Origin: Mesaphorura yosii
Lineage: Eukaryota; Arthropoda; Collembola; Poduromorpha; Tullbergiidae
Direction: 5' to 3'
DNA length: 64,000 nucleotides
Assembly (NCBI GenBank): GCA_009869945.1
Contig: WIXG01000108.1
Span: 124,001 to 188,000, forward strand
This document shows, piece after piece, positions 1 to 13,611 of this stretch; positions within the stretch are counted from its first letter, which is position 1, and each line of letters begins with the position of its first letter. Under the pieces are notes generated by a model that was given only the letters and a program-made list of their open reading frames with translations, was not told the DNA's origin and did no database searches. The translations under genes were made by a program, and so were the position numbers.

Positions 1-3000
1 TAACTATTTAAATTGATATTATGTCGCATTTCGCAATGCCGAGTGCATTAGTGAAATATTTTGCCGCTTCTGCTACTTTACACATGTTGCACCTGACTCG
101 GGTTTTGATTGAAGAGCTGTTTAGCGGTTGTTTCCCAGATGTTACACGCTTAAATGTGAGTGCATTTGAATTTATGATGTTCAGGAATCCCAGCCTGGTG
201 TAATTCAGCTGCTATAAAAACTAAACTGCTGTTTTGCGGTCGGACCAAAATTCTCCGGTCCAAAGCCAGTCGAAAGTTTTTCATGCCACTGCGTGCGCCG
301 GTGAGAAACCGTTAATTTAACTCTACTCAAATGCAAAACCGGAGAAACTGTCAAATCATGCTTGACATTCATTTTCATTGCAAAATATAGTCCAGGCTTA
401 TTCTTATGCAATCGCAATTAATCCTCCATTCAAATTGCCAAAATCATGCTGAGATCCGAAACCGAGAAACGTGATTGCTTCCTTCGTGCCGCTGACGCTG
501 AGGTGAATTTCTATCTGTAGCAAAACAATTTCCACGGTGGAATGATGCGACAAATAATTCTTCTATTCTTAAATGCTTGTGAAGAGTAATTTTTCCAGGG
601 GCAGAAGCAATGCATGGACCAAATATAAAATACGCGTATGCTGAAATGCGTACGTACATTAAAATACAGCGTTGTCCTTAATTAAAAATACAGTAAAATA
701 AACGAAGACTTTTTAGGCCGAAGACCCTGATTTCTTTTCCTCATTCTTTAAATTCATCGGGAGTGGAGATTCTGGACGCATTGTTACACAGTATCGAGGT
801 GACTTGAGCCAGGAATTGGAAATACCGATCAGTTCTATTTATCTTTTCTACAGAAGCAATAAGAAAGATTCTCATCACCCTCACGCCTGCCTGCCCGTGC
901 AATGCGTGTCTTGTTTTACACTTTGATAAACTGAGTGAAGTTTACAATCCTTTGGGTTACTTTTGAAGTCAATTTTTATTTTTAAAGTATGCGAGATAAA
1001 AATTTGTTGTCTGGCCGCGCGTTATCTCCAGCTGCACATTTTTAGTGCACTCACACTACAAACACTGGCATCCTTTGTCGAGTACACCTTTCAATTATTG
1101 TGCGATGGCACGGTCGGTCATCCGGTGGAGCGAAATTCAGACTAAAAGATGGTAATAATGATAATTTGGAAAATGAATTGGGCAATTGAAAACAAATTGC
1201 CTTTTCACCTTCTGAAAATTGAGAACTTGACCATCCGCATCTTTGCGAGACGATCCTGAACATTTATCATGGAAATAAACACGACGCAATTTGGAGCAGA
1301 AATACGGCGTTTTAGACACGTCTCCATAGAAATTCGTGTCCGAACTTAATTTTACTTACCCACACCAACAAAAAGACGAGCAGAATTCACGAGTCGGAAC
1401 AGAAGTCGTCTTGCCTTGAGTCGATTGCCGAGTCTGGGAAAGATTTCACCTTCACACGTCCGTCTTTTCCTTACGTCCGCGTATCAAAGCATTTCATAGA
1501 GTGTATGGTCATGGTCTTGGTTTCTTCTCAAAATGTTTACGTCCAGTAAGAAGTTGCCCATCGTCTGAAAGAGAGTCATTAGTGGTCAGAAGAAAGGGGA
1601 TCACTGTTCACTATTTTCATTCAGCATTTATTTGTACGCGTGTAAATGAGTGGACCCACCTTGTGCGCTTGCTTCTCTTTTCTCTCTGAATGGGAACTAT
1701 TTATAGTGCTCAATCCTTTCTGAATGAATAATCTAAGAAGCCAGCCAGGCAGTCAACATGAATGGGCCAAAGCCTAATTACACTGTCAAATTTCATTCTT
1801 CTCCTCCACCGAGTTCAAGTTCTTGGATTCTGAAACCACAATGCCCAATACCCGTCTTTCGCCTTGATGAAGATTGAAGTGAATCCCTCCTTTATGACTT
1901 ACTTTAATATTTGTAAATGACCCATTCATAAAATTCGGACGGAAAATACAAATTTCTATTTTTGTGACCGAACGCACTCGCATTCATTGACTCGGCTCTG
2001 TTTTCTTACGCTGAAGAAGGTTAAACCAGGACGCGGAAATGCTGGAAGTGTTTACTCAGATTAGGCGAGCCGTACTTGTGGGAATAAACACCGGACCGCG
2101 GAATATGAAAGAAGCCCGGCCGGCCGGACACGGCCACAGCAAATTCAAGTACAAGGAATGGAATTGACAATGAAATGACTGTAAAAATAGACGAGGACAT
2201 CCTTTGACATCAAATAAGCATGTGTCCGGCTTCCTTCAACTGCTTGCTTCTTGTCAGCAGATGCTGTATTTTGCAAAGAAAGAATTGTGCTGCCGCATGC
2301 ACAATTAATTGTTGACCACATTTTAATTTGAGTTACTCTATTCCTTTGCTTATTCGGAAAACGAAATTCCTTCGAATAGATTGCACTTTTCGTTTTCGCT
2401 CTCGTGAAGGCGAGGCGAAAAGTAGAAATCTGAATCTGAATGAGGGCCGGCAAACAAGTGAAATGTTTCTGATCTCGTTCCCCAGCAGCAGTGCAGCCTC
2501 TTTAAAAATAATTTTAATGGAATTCAAAGTGAAATGGAAAGGACGACAGTGAAATAAATTTTCCTTCTGCCATGTCGTTCGTACGCTTTATTCAATTTCT
2601 AGAGTGTGATTACAAGAATGAAATGAGGAGTTGTTGTAAAGACTTTTTTGCTCTGCTCTGCTCCGGATCTGATTTTTTGATGAAGCTGACGATCTGGATC
2701 AGGATTCATTATACAAAGAATTATTCCAGGGTGAATGCATGAAAGAAAACGCAGTATTTTGGTGCTGTGAAGCTCGTGCCCGCGTCGAGTAAAATGTAAA
2801 TGAATTTTTAGGCAGCGTAATTCTAATTCAATTCTGAAGAAGAGACCCGAAGAAAGAAATGCGGCCTGGCCTCGTCGGTTCTCGTCAGATAACCAATTTA
2901 AAGGGTGCGTTTCGCGAAAGCGATGCGATCTCATTTCAGGGGTTCGTGCCCACATTTTTTATTTAATCTGCGTCATATTTGGCTTCGGCTCGGATTTTGG

Positions 3001-5200
3001 TACGTGACACAAAAGTCTCACACGGCCAAACAATTTAATTCATTCCGAAATTGTAATTCTCTTTTCACGTTTCATTTCTCATTCATTTCCATGTCTCTTT
3101 CTGTCTGTCTATGTTTCTCCTTTGTCATTACGGGAGCCATTGTGTAATTTTGTGCTCTTTTATCGCAGACACCTCATTGGTGAATAATGCGAAGCAGAGG
3201 AGATAAGAATGAAGGCAGCAGCAGCAAGCAGAATGATAGGAATATCTCAAAAAGCATGGGCTGACTACTCTCGCCGTCGATTCAATGTTCAAATCGCAAA
3301 TCGCAACATCAAAGTGAGATTTTAAGCACTTTACAGCGTGACCAGCACGTGAATTGCATACATTGCCATGTGAGTTCTATTCGCTGCAGACCACGTCTGA
3401 CTGCTCAAGCACCATCATTTCGATTTCGATTGCGCAAAGCCAGCAGCCCAGCCAAAGTTCGTTCGATTTGGTTGGCGCAGCTCTTCGCTACGTTCTCAAG
3501 GGTTGAAGTGTTGATTGGCAAACCGGCTGCGTTGCGGTTGCAATTGCGTTTACTATCTACGTCTATAAATAATTTGATAAATTAATTTAACGCGTGCGGA
3601 AGCGACTTGGCGACTGCGACCTTCCTTCTTTTATGTAACAATTCTGAAGTGGTGCGGTAGAGAGTATGACAAGAATAACAATGTTGAATAACAAGAGCTT
3701 CAGCTGAATTTCAGAATGAAATGTACACGTTCGCGTTAACTTTTTGATTTCAATGAAACATGAAAGGATCCACGTCACTTGCCATTTTCCCGAACCGTGC
3801 ACTCAGGAGATGTGTGAGTCCCTCGACCTGGATATTGTACATTTTTCTTGATTGCATTCAATGTGGATATTTGAAGTGCGGGTATCAGTTTCCACGGCTT
3901 ACAGCAGACAGGGAATTGAAGTGCATGGCACGACAGAAGAGGCCCGCACGGGTATCTGATTTCTCGGAGCAACTGGACCGGAACCACCACTTCAGCCTCT
4001 TCAGGTTTATGGGAGAATTTCTTTCTGTGCCCTCTCAAGCCTCGATGACTTGATAAAAAGTAAGAAGCCGGTTCAAAAGTGGGACTGAGACTTGTCCCAC
4101 AAACGGCGTGGCCGTTTGTGCGTGCACGAAATCCGTCGGTCAATGCAATGAGCCAATAGCCAATTCGAAGAGAAATGCATGCGTGTCTTAATAAATTCGA
4201 CTAAGATGACAGCATAATTCTGGCTCCTTAAAGTGGCTAAGTGAAAACGCTGCCGCAATTCTTAAGCGTGAATTTTAAATCCCATTGTTGCCGAGTTCTT
4301 GACTCCTGACTCAAGCCGCGTAGGCCCATTTCTAATAATCGTAATCTCCTCAACAAAGCTAAAGCTGCCCAGCCCATAAGAGAAGACCGGAGCTTTAAGC
4401 TGAATTCAGTAGCCGAAGTCGCCGCTGCTGCCGTACGTGAACGCAAGCGTAAGTGTAATTAAGATTATTGACTGTGGTGACTTGTCAATTCGGCGGGCGA
4501 CAAACAACTGCCTGCCTGCTTCTTCAACTTTCCAGAGGATTAAAAGCATTTAAGCCAAAATTTGGGCTGCAGGCGAAGAGTAAAGAGATGGAAACCTTTT
4601 CATCATCGTTCTTTTCTTACATGCGACCTGGATTCCTGATGCGTGGTTCTAAGTCAGACATTAATTGCATTAATTTACCAGCACATCTTCAGTGTGCTTA
4701 TGGATTTCTTGTTGCTTGTCTGTCTACCTGCAGATGTTATGCTTATAACTATTCGTAGAAACCGGTTCACGATTCAGGTTAAAATATATTAGGCATTCAG
4801 AATTAGGATCCACCGATGTGTGTGTGAGATAGTAAATGGACAAAAGAATGGTAACACTGGTCAGGAGAGAGCGGATCAGCGGGCCAAACAGTTGCATCTG
4901 AACGCATTTCGGAACATATTTCTGATCATGACGAGTAAATTAGGACCGAAAGCAGCGTACTTGTTATGGAGCGGGTCAAAGGTCTCAACGATTGGACTCA
5001 CTTGATTCTACGTTTTTCCTGTTTTTTCATTCGCTCGATTGTTGTCAATCTTCAGTTTGCCATGCCAGTATGTGTTCCCCGGCTTAGTTTGCTGTTGGAG
5101 ATGAGAAAATTTTGCTGATTTCGTGCCTTGCATCCTGAATCTGTGGCTGTGAATGCGAATTTGGGCGATCTTCATTTCGCAATTCGAGATTTGACAATTT
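1..5200. other. Noncoding stretch, no gene seen
   Basis: I see no supported gene here. Open frames are short (under about 125 codons), many lack an ATG, and none resembles a family I know. The sequence is moderately AT-rich with many CpG-containing words, and scattered TGCCTGCC-type seeds occur (for example near 890 and 4510). It reads like the upstream flank of a developmental gene, where enhancers would be expected, but I cannot assign any site. Confidence 0.6.
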
Positions 5201-5244
5201 TCAGTTTCGACTCAATTGCCATTGCTGATTACTGATTTCCTCAG

Positions 5245-5489
5245 GCAACAGTCGATCTTCACTTCTTCCGAAGAATCAGCAGGCGGAGGAGGAAGAGATG
5301 GAGATTCCAAGCCATCAACAGTCAACACTTCCTATCCCTGAACCTGAGTCACCAATCATGGAGGGCACTTCTGCAAAACCGGCATATCTTTCACCGTTAA
5401 CCATCGATTGGGTCAAAATCTCTGGACTTGGAACGACAAGGCAGCCGATGCAACCAGTGCCCACGCCTACGTCAAACTTGAACTATTAA
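5245..5489 (+). CDS. Candidate orphan terminal coding exon, function unknown
   Basis: I do not recognise this protein. A plausible 3' splice site (TTCCTCAG, ending at 5244) is followed by an open frame of about 81 codons ending in TAA at 5487-5489; the frame is closed by TGA at 5226. The first ATG is at 5298, so the segment could also be a 63-codon ORF. The predicted peptide is Glu/Gln/Pro/Ser-rich, begins with a QQAEEEEME acidic run, and looks disordered. An AATAAA hexamer at 6032-6037 could end a 3' UTR of about 540 nt. No upstream exon is evident. Alternatives are a mobile-element or domesticated-gene tail, a lncRNA exon, or chance. Confidence 0.28.
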
Positions 5490-6060
5490 CACTTCGCAAG
5501 GTTACGTATTCCTAACGAGCCCACAACAAGGCAAGGTCGAGCTCAACGCAGATGGTCAGAACAATGACACAAATATAATAAGAAGAGTTGATAACAGCAG
5601 TGCTTGCGGGTCCAGGCTCTTGCCGTAGATATATGCTAATTACAAATTAACAGTTTTCCTTCCTAAGCCGGTCATAAGAACTACGTATCCGGTACTAACA
5701 TCGATCCAGATGCGATTTTTTCTGTATTGCACTAGTGTCCATCGCACTGCATGTGGGTCTCATTATATAGGTATATATTTCTAAGTTCAGACCGAGTTCA
5801 AGCGTACTAGAAGACATGCCCCGTAATGACAGAAGTACGGTCCCTTCTATACATACCTAGCAACGGCATGATGCTCTGCACCTGTGAAGTTATTTTTTGT
5901 GGCTAACCACTAGGCCAATGGGCCACAGCGATACTGAATGCATACCCCTGAAGATGTGCTCTTGTCTTTCATTTGTAATGAAGTCTTGACAGTGGTATTG
6001 CTCGCCATTTGCATTACCTTGTTTTCAGATAAATAAAGTGTCGGGTGCAAAGTTTATTTT
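5490..6060 (+). other. Possible 3' UTR or decayed insertion after the orphan exon
   Basis: This stretch carries no long ORF and its texture differs slightly from its surroundings: fewer GCAATTGC-type words and more TACGTA/TATAGG-type words. It ends near AATAAA at 6032-6037. It could be the 3' UTR of the candidate exon at 5245-5489 or an old inserted element. I found no terminal repeats. Confidence 0.2.
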
Positions 6061-8749
6061 CATGCCGTTCATCAGGTGCCGTTCTCATTTACACCTCTTC
6101 AGTTTAAGTTTGGAAAAGTACACGCTACACATTCGCATTTCGCAAGAGTGCACTCGGAATATCCCCGCCTTAAGTACAGAATTACAGAATTCTTTAGCTC
6201 ATTAGTCAATTAAGGCACTTCACCCGCTGGAGTACGTTGAATCCGACCACACAGCGCAACGTGACCTGGGCGTGTGCTGACAGTGACACATCACATCATG
6301 CTCACATGCGAACTCGCAGCAGCCGGGCACTTGTAAACTCGTCACTGTTCGGGTGCACCTGTCAAACGTGGTTTGATTAAAATAACCACTTCGTCGCGGA
6401 ATGTCAAAGTTCGACCGCTTGTTGTTCGCGTTATCTCCCACCAACATTCGTTCTCGTTACGAGAATGAATCCCACTCGTACCCTGTGCCAGGCGTCATTA
6501 TGGTTGGCTCTCGAAACAACTGAATCTCCCTGCTTGATTGACGTTTGACTGAAACACTCACAAATCACGAATCACAATTTTAGACGCTTTACACGCTGTA
6601 GCGCAACGTCGCATCCAGAAAAAACTAGGAATTTCGAATAGGCGAATGGCTACTTGAAACTCAAAACAAACGATGAATGACATTGAAAGGAATGCTAAAC
6701 TCGGTTGACCGGCCGGCGTTTATAAAATGCGAATAAAATGAGACATTAATCCACCAGTTTAAGAATAACATTGCACAAGCACAATTTTCCAGTGCTATGA
6801 ATAAGACAGAAGATAAAATAAGAAGAAATTTCAATGCATTCCGGATTTATATTTCTAAAGAAAGAATTCTGACTCTTTCTGACCGTCTCAAGACACATCG
6901 CATAAAAGTTAAACCGAGGCGTGGAATTTGTGACAATTCAACTGCGAAAGATACAACACATTTATTTATTATTTGATTGAGATTGATAGAAAAAAATACG
7001 TGCAACAATAACAAATACTGGACAAATTTCTTCTGCGCTGCGCTCCGTCTTTTGCAGTCGCAGTCTACCGGAAAAATATTTTCCAAGTGAATGAATGAGG
7101 ACGACCCGACTCACAAACTACAAAAGGTGCAGTTCAGTGATGCAGGGAAGAAAAGAGAAAGAAACGGGAATTATTATGCATCGCATCGCAAAGTGTGAAC
7201 AGTAAACTAAATTCGACTATTTGAAACAAGGACCCTCGCGAAGGTGATCTCTGCCTGCTCCGAATAGTTCTTGCGACTGCAAACTGAAACTGTGTGAGGG
7301 AACAAAAGACGAAAAGGACGCGCTGTCAGTGTATAAATTACACATACGACCTGCGACGCGATCCTAGAAAAGGTAAGAATCTTTTATGACGAACGAAATA
7401 TAAATATACGCAAGTTTCCTGGAATGAACGCGAACGACGGCCAAGAGAAAGAAGTGCACTTATTCCATTCAATTGGAGTTGAACATTGGGCAAGGTCGCA
7501 AAGCAAAGCAAAGAATCTAAAGAAAAATTTGGCTTCTTCTGAAATGTATGAATATTTCATACGTCTTAATTTGTCTTGCTGCTCCTGAAGTAATGCGACG
7601 TGAACGTGAGTCAGAATGTCACGTAGATTTTGAATCCCAGCTTTAGAAATTTGATCTTATTCGACTCACGTATTCGTATTTAACCGCATTGAGTAGCTTT
7701 TAGTTTTTCTTTTAAGCAAGACGACTGCGTCTGCGATCGAATTACATCAAATTGACTCGTATTCACTCGACTCGAATTAAAGGCAGAAGCAAAGTTAATG
7801 GACGCTAGTAAACTCTATATTAATGTTCGCTCACTTGCCGATTAGCTTAAAAATAAACAATTTTTTTCCAAACTGGGAGGAAGTCTGACCTTTTCTTCCC
7901 AATGCTATTTCTTATGGGATAATTGCAGTCAAGTGACTAGGATCACTAGTATCCAAGGCTTTAACAATGCAAAAATCAGAAACTGAAAATGCTCAGATTC
8001 CGAATGTCTCGGAAGAAGTGAGCGAACTTTACGGCGAGCACAATTTCGTCGAAAAAGCTTGGGCAGTAGCAGCGTAAAGCAAACCAACGTCAACTTTCAA
8101 GCGTTTTTTGCGTTGTCATTGTTTTTATGAAGAGATTGTCTTACAGATTGATTTCTATTTCGGCCCTCTTCGGCTTTTGCCTTTTGCCCTCAGGGCGGGC
8201 AGCCAAAAGAGTAAAAGTAACAATAAGATGGATTGGCCGGCCAATGCCTACGCAATACAAATATTAATTTCATTTACTTCATTCGGCCTGGCTTGATTTA
8301 GAGTTAACGTAAATGACTTGAATTTTTAATGGCGTCTTCTGCCAGCTTCCTCATTTTTTAACGTTTTGTGACATCTACAAGAGTTTTAAATCTGCGCCTT
8401 TGATCTTGCGGTTGGTGAAAGAATGAAATATGGATTAGACACGTTTTCATCGTCATTTCAATTTTTCAGTTTAAAAAACAATCACGCGTGAATACATGCT
8501 TGAGACTCGAGACTTGAGAGTTCTGGGTATCATCATCATATCGAAAGATCTTCAAGTAGCTGTAAGCTTTATTTTGTCTCGCAGCGTTCATAAAAATATT
8601 CAATCTCGGCTGAGTTTGCCTGAAAGGGATGAGTGATACGAAACAAAGATCAGATATAGAATAGATACAAAGATGCAGAGATCAGATAAAACCTTACGAT
8701 TACGATTGTCAAATAAATACATAAGAGGAGATGCGTCGACGAATATTCA

Positions 8750-8771
8750 ACACACACACACGCACACACAC
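8750..8771. repeat. (CA)n microsatellite, interrupted
   Basis: About ten CA dinucleotides with one G interruption (ACACACGCACAC core). This is a simple sequence repeat with no coding role. Confidence 0.8.
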
Positions 8772-11700
8772 TTTTATGGTACGGGAACTTTATGCGTACC
8801 AAAAAATCTGCGTTGGCTACGAATATTCTGGAATCAGTCTAAATTTTTGTTGCTCGCGTACCAGCAAGTTATTCGAGGGGCTTTGAGACTAATCGGGAAA
8901 TTTGAAATTTTCCTTTCCCCATTCGCTTGTTGTGTTGAGATTTTTATCTTCCGTGCATGCGTGAATACAAATTTACAAATCCACCCTTGTCACTGGGCTG
9001 TCAGAGTGCTAATGAAAGCTTTCTTAGAGGGAATCACGCGAGAGACGAGACTCATCTGCTTGTGTTATTGTCTTGATGACATTGATTGTAATCTTGACCG
9101 GTGTAACGTCCATGATGACATGTGCTTGTGATTTAATAAATAGGGAGTCACGTCATCCGTCGGAGATTTTGTAATTGTCGTTCGTCCGCTGACGCAGAGA
9201 AAAGATAGCGAAAGTTTTAAGAAGAAGAGAAGAAGTGGGTCCTGAATACAAATGAAGGGCTGCCCATCGCAACCGCAACCTTGACCGGCCTTCACATCAG
9301 CCAGGCTCATTAGTCCGTTTCCCGTTTCCCCTTGCCCAATCAGGATTATGATTGATTTAAAGTCTTGAGAACAGTTGGAGATTAAAAGCCCAACGGACGA
9401 AGAGAAGAAAAGCAACTATTTCAGCTTTAATTTGTTTGATTAATATTAGGTTGCATTAATGGAATATCTGAACCCTCATTCGGGATAGTTCAAATGTCTT
9501 GGCCGTCTGAGACGGGAAACTGGAGTGAAATCCATCTCTCACTCACCGCACAGCGAGATTGATTGTTTACTCTGATATTCCCGAGAATTTTTCAAGTGAC
9601 GACGCTCTTCAGTTTTCTTTAAGGAAGACGCCTGCGTTTTGTTTCCTAAAACGCTTCAAGTCTCTCACGCATGCACTCACGTCATTCAGGCCAGGCCATT
9701 CAGGGCACGAGCATTTTGTGTGGTGCTTGAATTTGAACTTTGTTTTCGTAGTGCGGTGCTCTCAATATTTGTACCGTGCCGTGCTTACCTGCCCGCATCG
9801 CACTGGGACGGTAATACCAGTGCGGGGATCTCTTCGAGATGCCTCTGTTCTACGGAAAAATTCTCAACCCTTTCTCAACTCAAACCAGCATAACTTATAA
9901 CTCGGTGCATTGAAAGGATAAACGTGTTATTCAAAGCGTTTTCCCGAAACCCTGCGATTTGCTTATTCATATGGAATACGAATACGATGGATTCGATCTC
10001 AAAGCCAATAATGGGCACTGAACTCAACCTTGAACGGATTTACCTTTGAAACCCGCGTGCCAGTATCATTTCACTTCTGCTGTGTTCCACATGTCCTTTG
10101 ACAAATTCAAATTCTCTTTCTATCTCCATTCAATCCGGTCAGCGTAGCGCACGTCTCCTCCACACGCCAGGGCCAGGTCAAACCAAGTGACGTGATTATT
10201 GAATAAGAGATGAATTTATGTAATATTAAATGGGCCCGTCGTTCCATTCAGCAAATATGAGTAGGGAAAATCACAATGCGAAGCTTTTCAACCCTTTGCT
10301 GGCCTGTAAAGGTAAAGTTTGCAGGTAAAGCTTGCTGTTTGCCTGCTTGTTTTTGTTTGCAAGCGTGTGCGTCGATCTTCAAAATATGATTCAATCATAT
10401 TCACACATAAACCTTTCATTTCAGAAAGGTCAAGGCAATATCCTTTCCATATTTGTTTGATTTGGTCAGAAAGAAGTTCGATCCCAATTCGAATTCGTGA
10501 GTGTACTGCATTCGTTCGTGAAATGCCAGAAAGCGTAATTTTGGGATGAGTCACAAAAGCATGCGCGTACGCGTCTGCTGAATACCGTTTCGATTCCTGC
10601 TTTGCTTTGCTGCCGCAGTCGGCAGTCTGATGTCCAATGCGCAAGCGTATCATTAAAAGACGAAGAGCACACAACTTCAAAGCAAACAAAAGCTGACCGA
10701 TCCTGTAATCACGTTAATCACAGTGTCCAATCAAGAGATTCTTCTTACTGCCTACCTTGCCGTGCAGTAGTTTGAGTGTGAGTTTGGCATGTCCGTTTTT
10801 TCCATGCGTTTCCTTTTTTCCAAGTAAAGCGCAGTAAAAGTGCTTATTTTGTATTTGCATTCAGAATGCAGACAGACACTGACAGCGGCAGGCGAGCCTG
10901 CTTCTGTTCTGTTCTGCTTCTTCTGATCTCACACATGATACTGCAGATCGTAAACATACAGCAGCAGAGGTAAAGTAAAAAGCGCAAGAGTCTAATGAAA
11001 GGTGTGATAAACTTTTGATTGCGCACGCAGCTCATCTGTACACGTATTTTGCATCTGCCTGCTTGTTTTGCCTTTTGATTTGGATTCTTTTTATGTGCGA
11101 AGGATCGACATAAAATGTCAACTCGACAGATAACGCGAGCATGCACAGAAAAGGAAACCAGCATTTTTAAAGCATTGGTCACTCGCATGGTGTGGCGTGC
11201 GTAGTTCTTGCCCACAAAGCAAAGCAAAACGTCTCAGAGGTCATCACTCCAAAGAAATTAAACGATGATGCATCGTATTAAAGAATACTAAAACACGAAA
11301 TTCGCAATTCGCAGTTTCTTACGAGCACCTTCTGTCTCAGCGCAATAAAGCCAAATTCCAAATGTGCACCAGTTCTCAGTTAAACACAAATACGCATGCA
11401 CTTGACAACAAAGAAGCCTAGCCTGAATCTGATTAAATTAACATCAACATTCGCAGGCGCAGCGCTACGATTTTTTGCGTCGAGACGGGAATTTGGCTAC
11501 GATAAACTTTGCCCGGTGCTCAGCCGGCTAGATTTTGCTGTTGCTGCTGATTGTTGTCTGCATTCTGAGAAGTGGAGTAATTTAACTTCGCTGGACGGAG
11601 TCAGTCGGAGGCTCAGCCTGCCTTATGGGAAAATAGTAAACAGAAACTGGTATTTTAATGAAAAGCTTTTCCTGTCGCGTCGTAGGTAAACATTCAACTC

Positions 11701-12860
11701 GTTTTAAGCGAGCGCTTAAACCATGGCATAAAAATGGTAACAAGTAGCAAGTAGCCTGAAACAGCGGCGGCCGGCATAGCGAAATGAATAATAACAAGAA
11801 TAATGAGGCAAACTCCATGATTCGGCCGCACATTGCAGTTTGCAATTGCAGCATTTGCATTGCATATCGTAAAAGTCGTAGTAAAATTAAAAGTCTGAGC
11901 GTTACGTGATACGCGAATTGTCCTTTATTTAAATTTATGCTGCAACTCTTCGTGTGGAGCGTATACTTGGATTTTTTGTCTTGTACGTTATGTCATCACG
12001 TAGTAAGTTTGACTTTTTACTACTACAACGTCTTCACGCTTCAGTGCACGTCGCTGGGCAGACTTTTGACCTCTACGGCACATCAAATCGCCGTTTGCTT
12101 CGAGTGCAAATGAATATTCATGCCCAGTTCATTGTTCTGATCTCACCCGCTTTTCCAAGAATCGCATTCGTTTCTCAGGAGTGGTGGATCCATCAAGACC
12201 AATAAGTATAATTAAGATTATGCATAGCGCAATAAAAGGGCAATGCATATCAGTGCATCAGCGGGTTCGGGTTTTATATCTCCGTTTTTTGCGTAAGGGA
12301 ACGTATTTTCAAACAATAAGAAAAGAAGATCCAGATTTCCAGATGCATCAGCCTTGAAAGATCTTCAACTCGGCCGGTCAGCCGACCTGCGTTTCATTTT
12401 CAAACACTACTTAAAATGTACAGAGCTTTTACATCACATTACATCTCGAATCACGTTTTCCAGTCTCGTTTGGGGTAAATCGAAATAAAATCAAACCGTG
12501 TTGAGGTTAAAAAGAGATTTGGTAGTTGCGTTGTAAGCTATGTACCTATACTGCGTTTGCTGCATTGTCCAATATTTATTGGGTCTGGACTGGGATGATG
12601 CCGGAGCGAAGGGGCACGCGTCTTCGTCTCCTTCGAGCTTCGAGTCGCGTGGATCGTTTCTTGTCTCTTGTTCACGGCATGAAGAAAAGAAGGTAGCTTG
12701 AGCAGAGCAGAGCAGAGCTTGGAAAGCCGTAGTAAAGAAAAGCAGGGTCGCCCGCTTAAGCTTTCGTGCAGGGTAGAATTTGAGAAAGGTAGCAAGCAGG
12801 GAGATTTTTTTGTCCAATCTACCAAACCACCGTACCAATTTCAGTTTACCCCTTCTCGTT

Positions 12861-12878
12861 GTACGCGTACGCGTACGC
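12861..12878. repeat. GTACGC hexamer, three perfect copies
   Basis: The 6-bp unit GTACGC is repeated three times and contains the palindrome TACGCGTA. Related TACGCGTAC words recur near 10561, 24707, 33903 and 38225. Confidence 0.7.
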
Positions 12879-12899
12879 TACCACCGGCCGACTACTCCC

Positions 12900-12908
12900 T
12901 GTGAGAAC
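12900..12908 (+). promoter_or_regulatory. Possible Su(H)/CSL binding site upstream of ASH
   Basis: TGTGAGAAC matches the Su(H) consensus YGTGRGAAM perfectly and lies about 700 nt upstream of the ASH start codon. Notch signalling acts on proneural genes in arthropods, so a site here is plausible. A 9-mer this degenerate is expected about once per 16 kb on either strand by chance, so a single copy is weak evidence. Confidence 0.2.
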
Positions 12909-13517
12909 TTTAAGTTCGTATTCGTACGCTCCTGCAACAATGCGCTCGCTCTACTCCAAATACCCATCTTTGGTTGTTGCTGCCGTTTAGGCTTAAAACT
13001 GGAGAAACCGTGCCTTGGCCGGTTCAGTACGCATTTCGCATCTGTTCTTCCACAATCACAGTCAAAGTCGACGGACGAGCTGACTGCTTGTCCGAGTCTC
13101 GAGGCTCTCGAGTGAGGGCAAAGGAGAAAGTGAAAAATTAAGACAATCCGACCAGAAGCATTCGATTAAGTGCCTTTCACAAATCAGTAATCGAGACGAA
13201 CCTCACACAATCTGATTGAAACACTGCATCCCGTTTTTAATATCCGAACACACTAATAATCAGCAAATCACGACCACGCGTCACGCGCCCCCGACCACGA
13301 CGGACGTTATCACTCCAGTCCTGTATCAAGTTCCAGTGTTCAGTGCCTTATCTCCTGAAACATTTATAGCCTGCTTGCAATGACTCATTAATTAATAAAT
13401 TCCTAAACACACTCTACTTGAATTGATACTTTAAATTTCAGACTCAAATTCAATTTTCGCGATTCTACGTTTCGTGCTCTTGACTGCTGCTGACTTCATT
13501 CCATGCGAACAACAAAA

Positions 13518-13523
13518 TCAGCT
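13518..13523. promoter_or_regulatory. E-box CAGCTG in ASH 5' region
   Basis: CAGCTG is a class A bHLH binding hexamer and lies about 90 nt upstream of the ASH start codon. Autoregulation through E-boxes is known for Drosophila achaete and scute. A single hexamer is common by chance. Confidence 0.2.
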
Positions 13524-13611
13524 GCGCCTTGCCTGCGATTTGATTACAAATCTCGAGTGGCATTCGCGTAATTTGTGAATTGTGAACTTAGACTGCCTGC
13601 TCTCATCGAGG

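Larger units (their letters stand above)
6061..13400. other. Noncoding stretch upstream of ASH
   Basis: No supported gene. Notable small items are a CA-rich run at 8750-8771, a GTACGC triple repeat at 12861-12878 and a Su(H)-type 9-mer at 12900-12908. Open frames on both strands are short and unlike known proteins. The position immediately 5' of a proneural gene makes this a likely enhancer region, by analogy with the Drosophila achaete-scute complex; that is inference only. Confidence 0.55.

Noticed and set aside
8673..9131. 152-codon plus-strand ORF
   Set aside because: It runs through a CA microsatellite (THTHTHTH) and has no domain; treated as chance.
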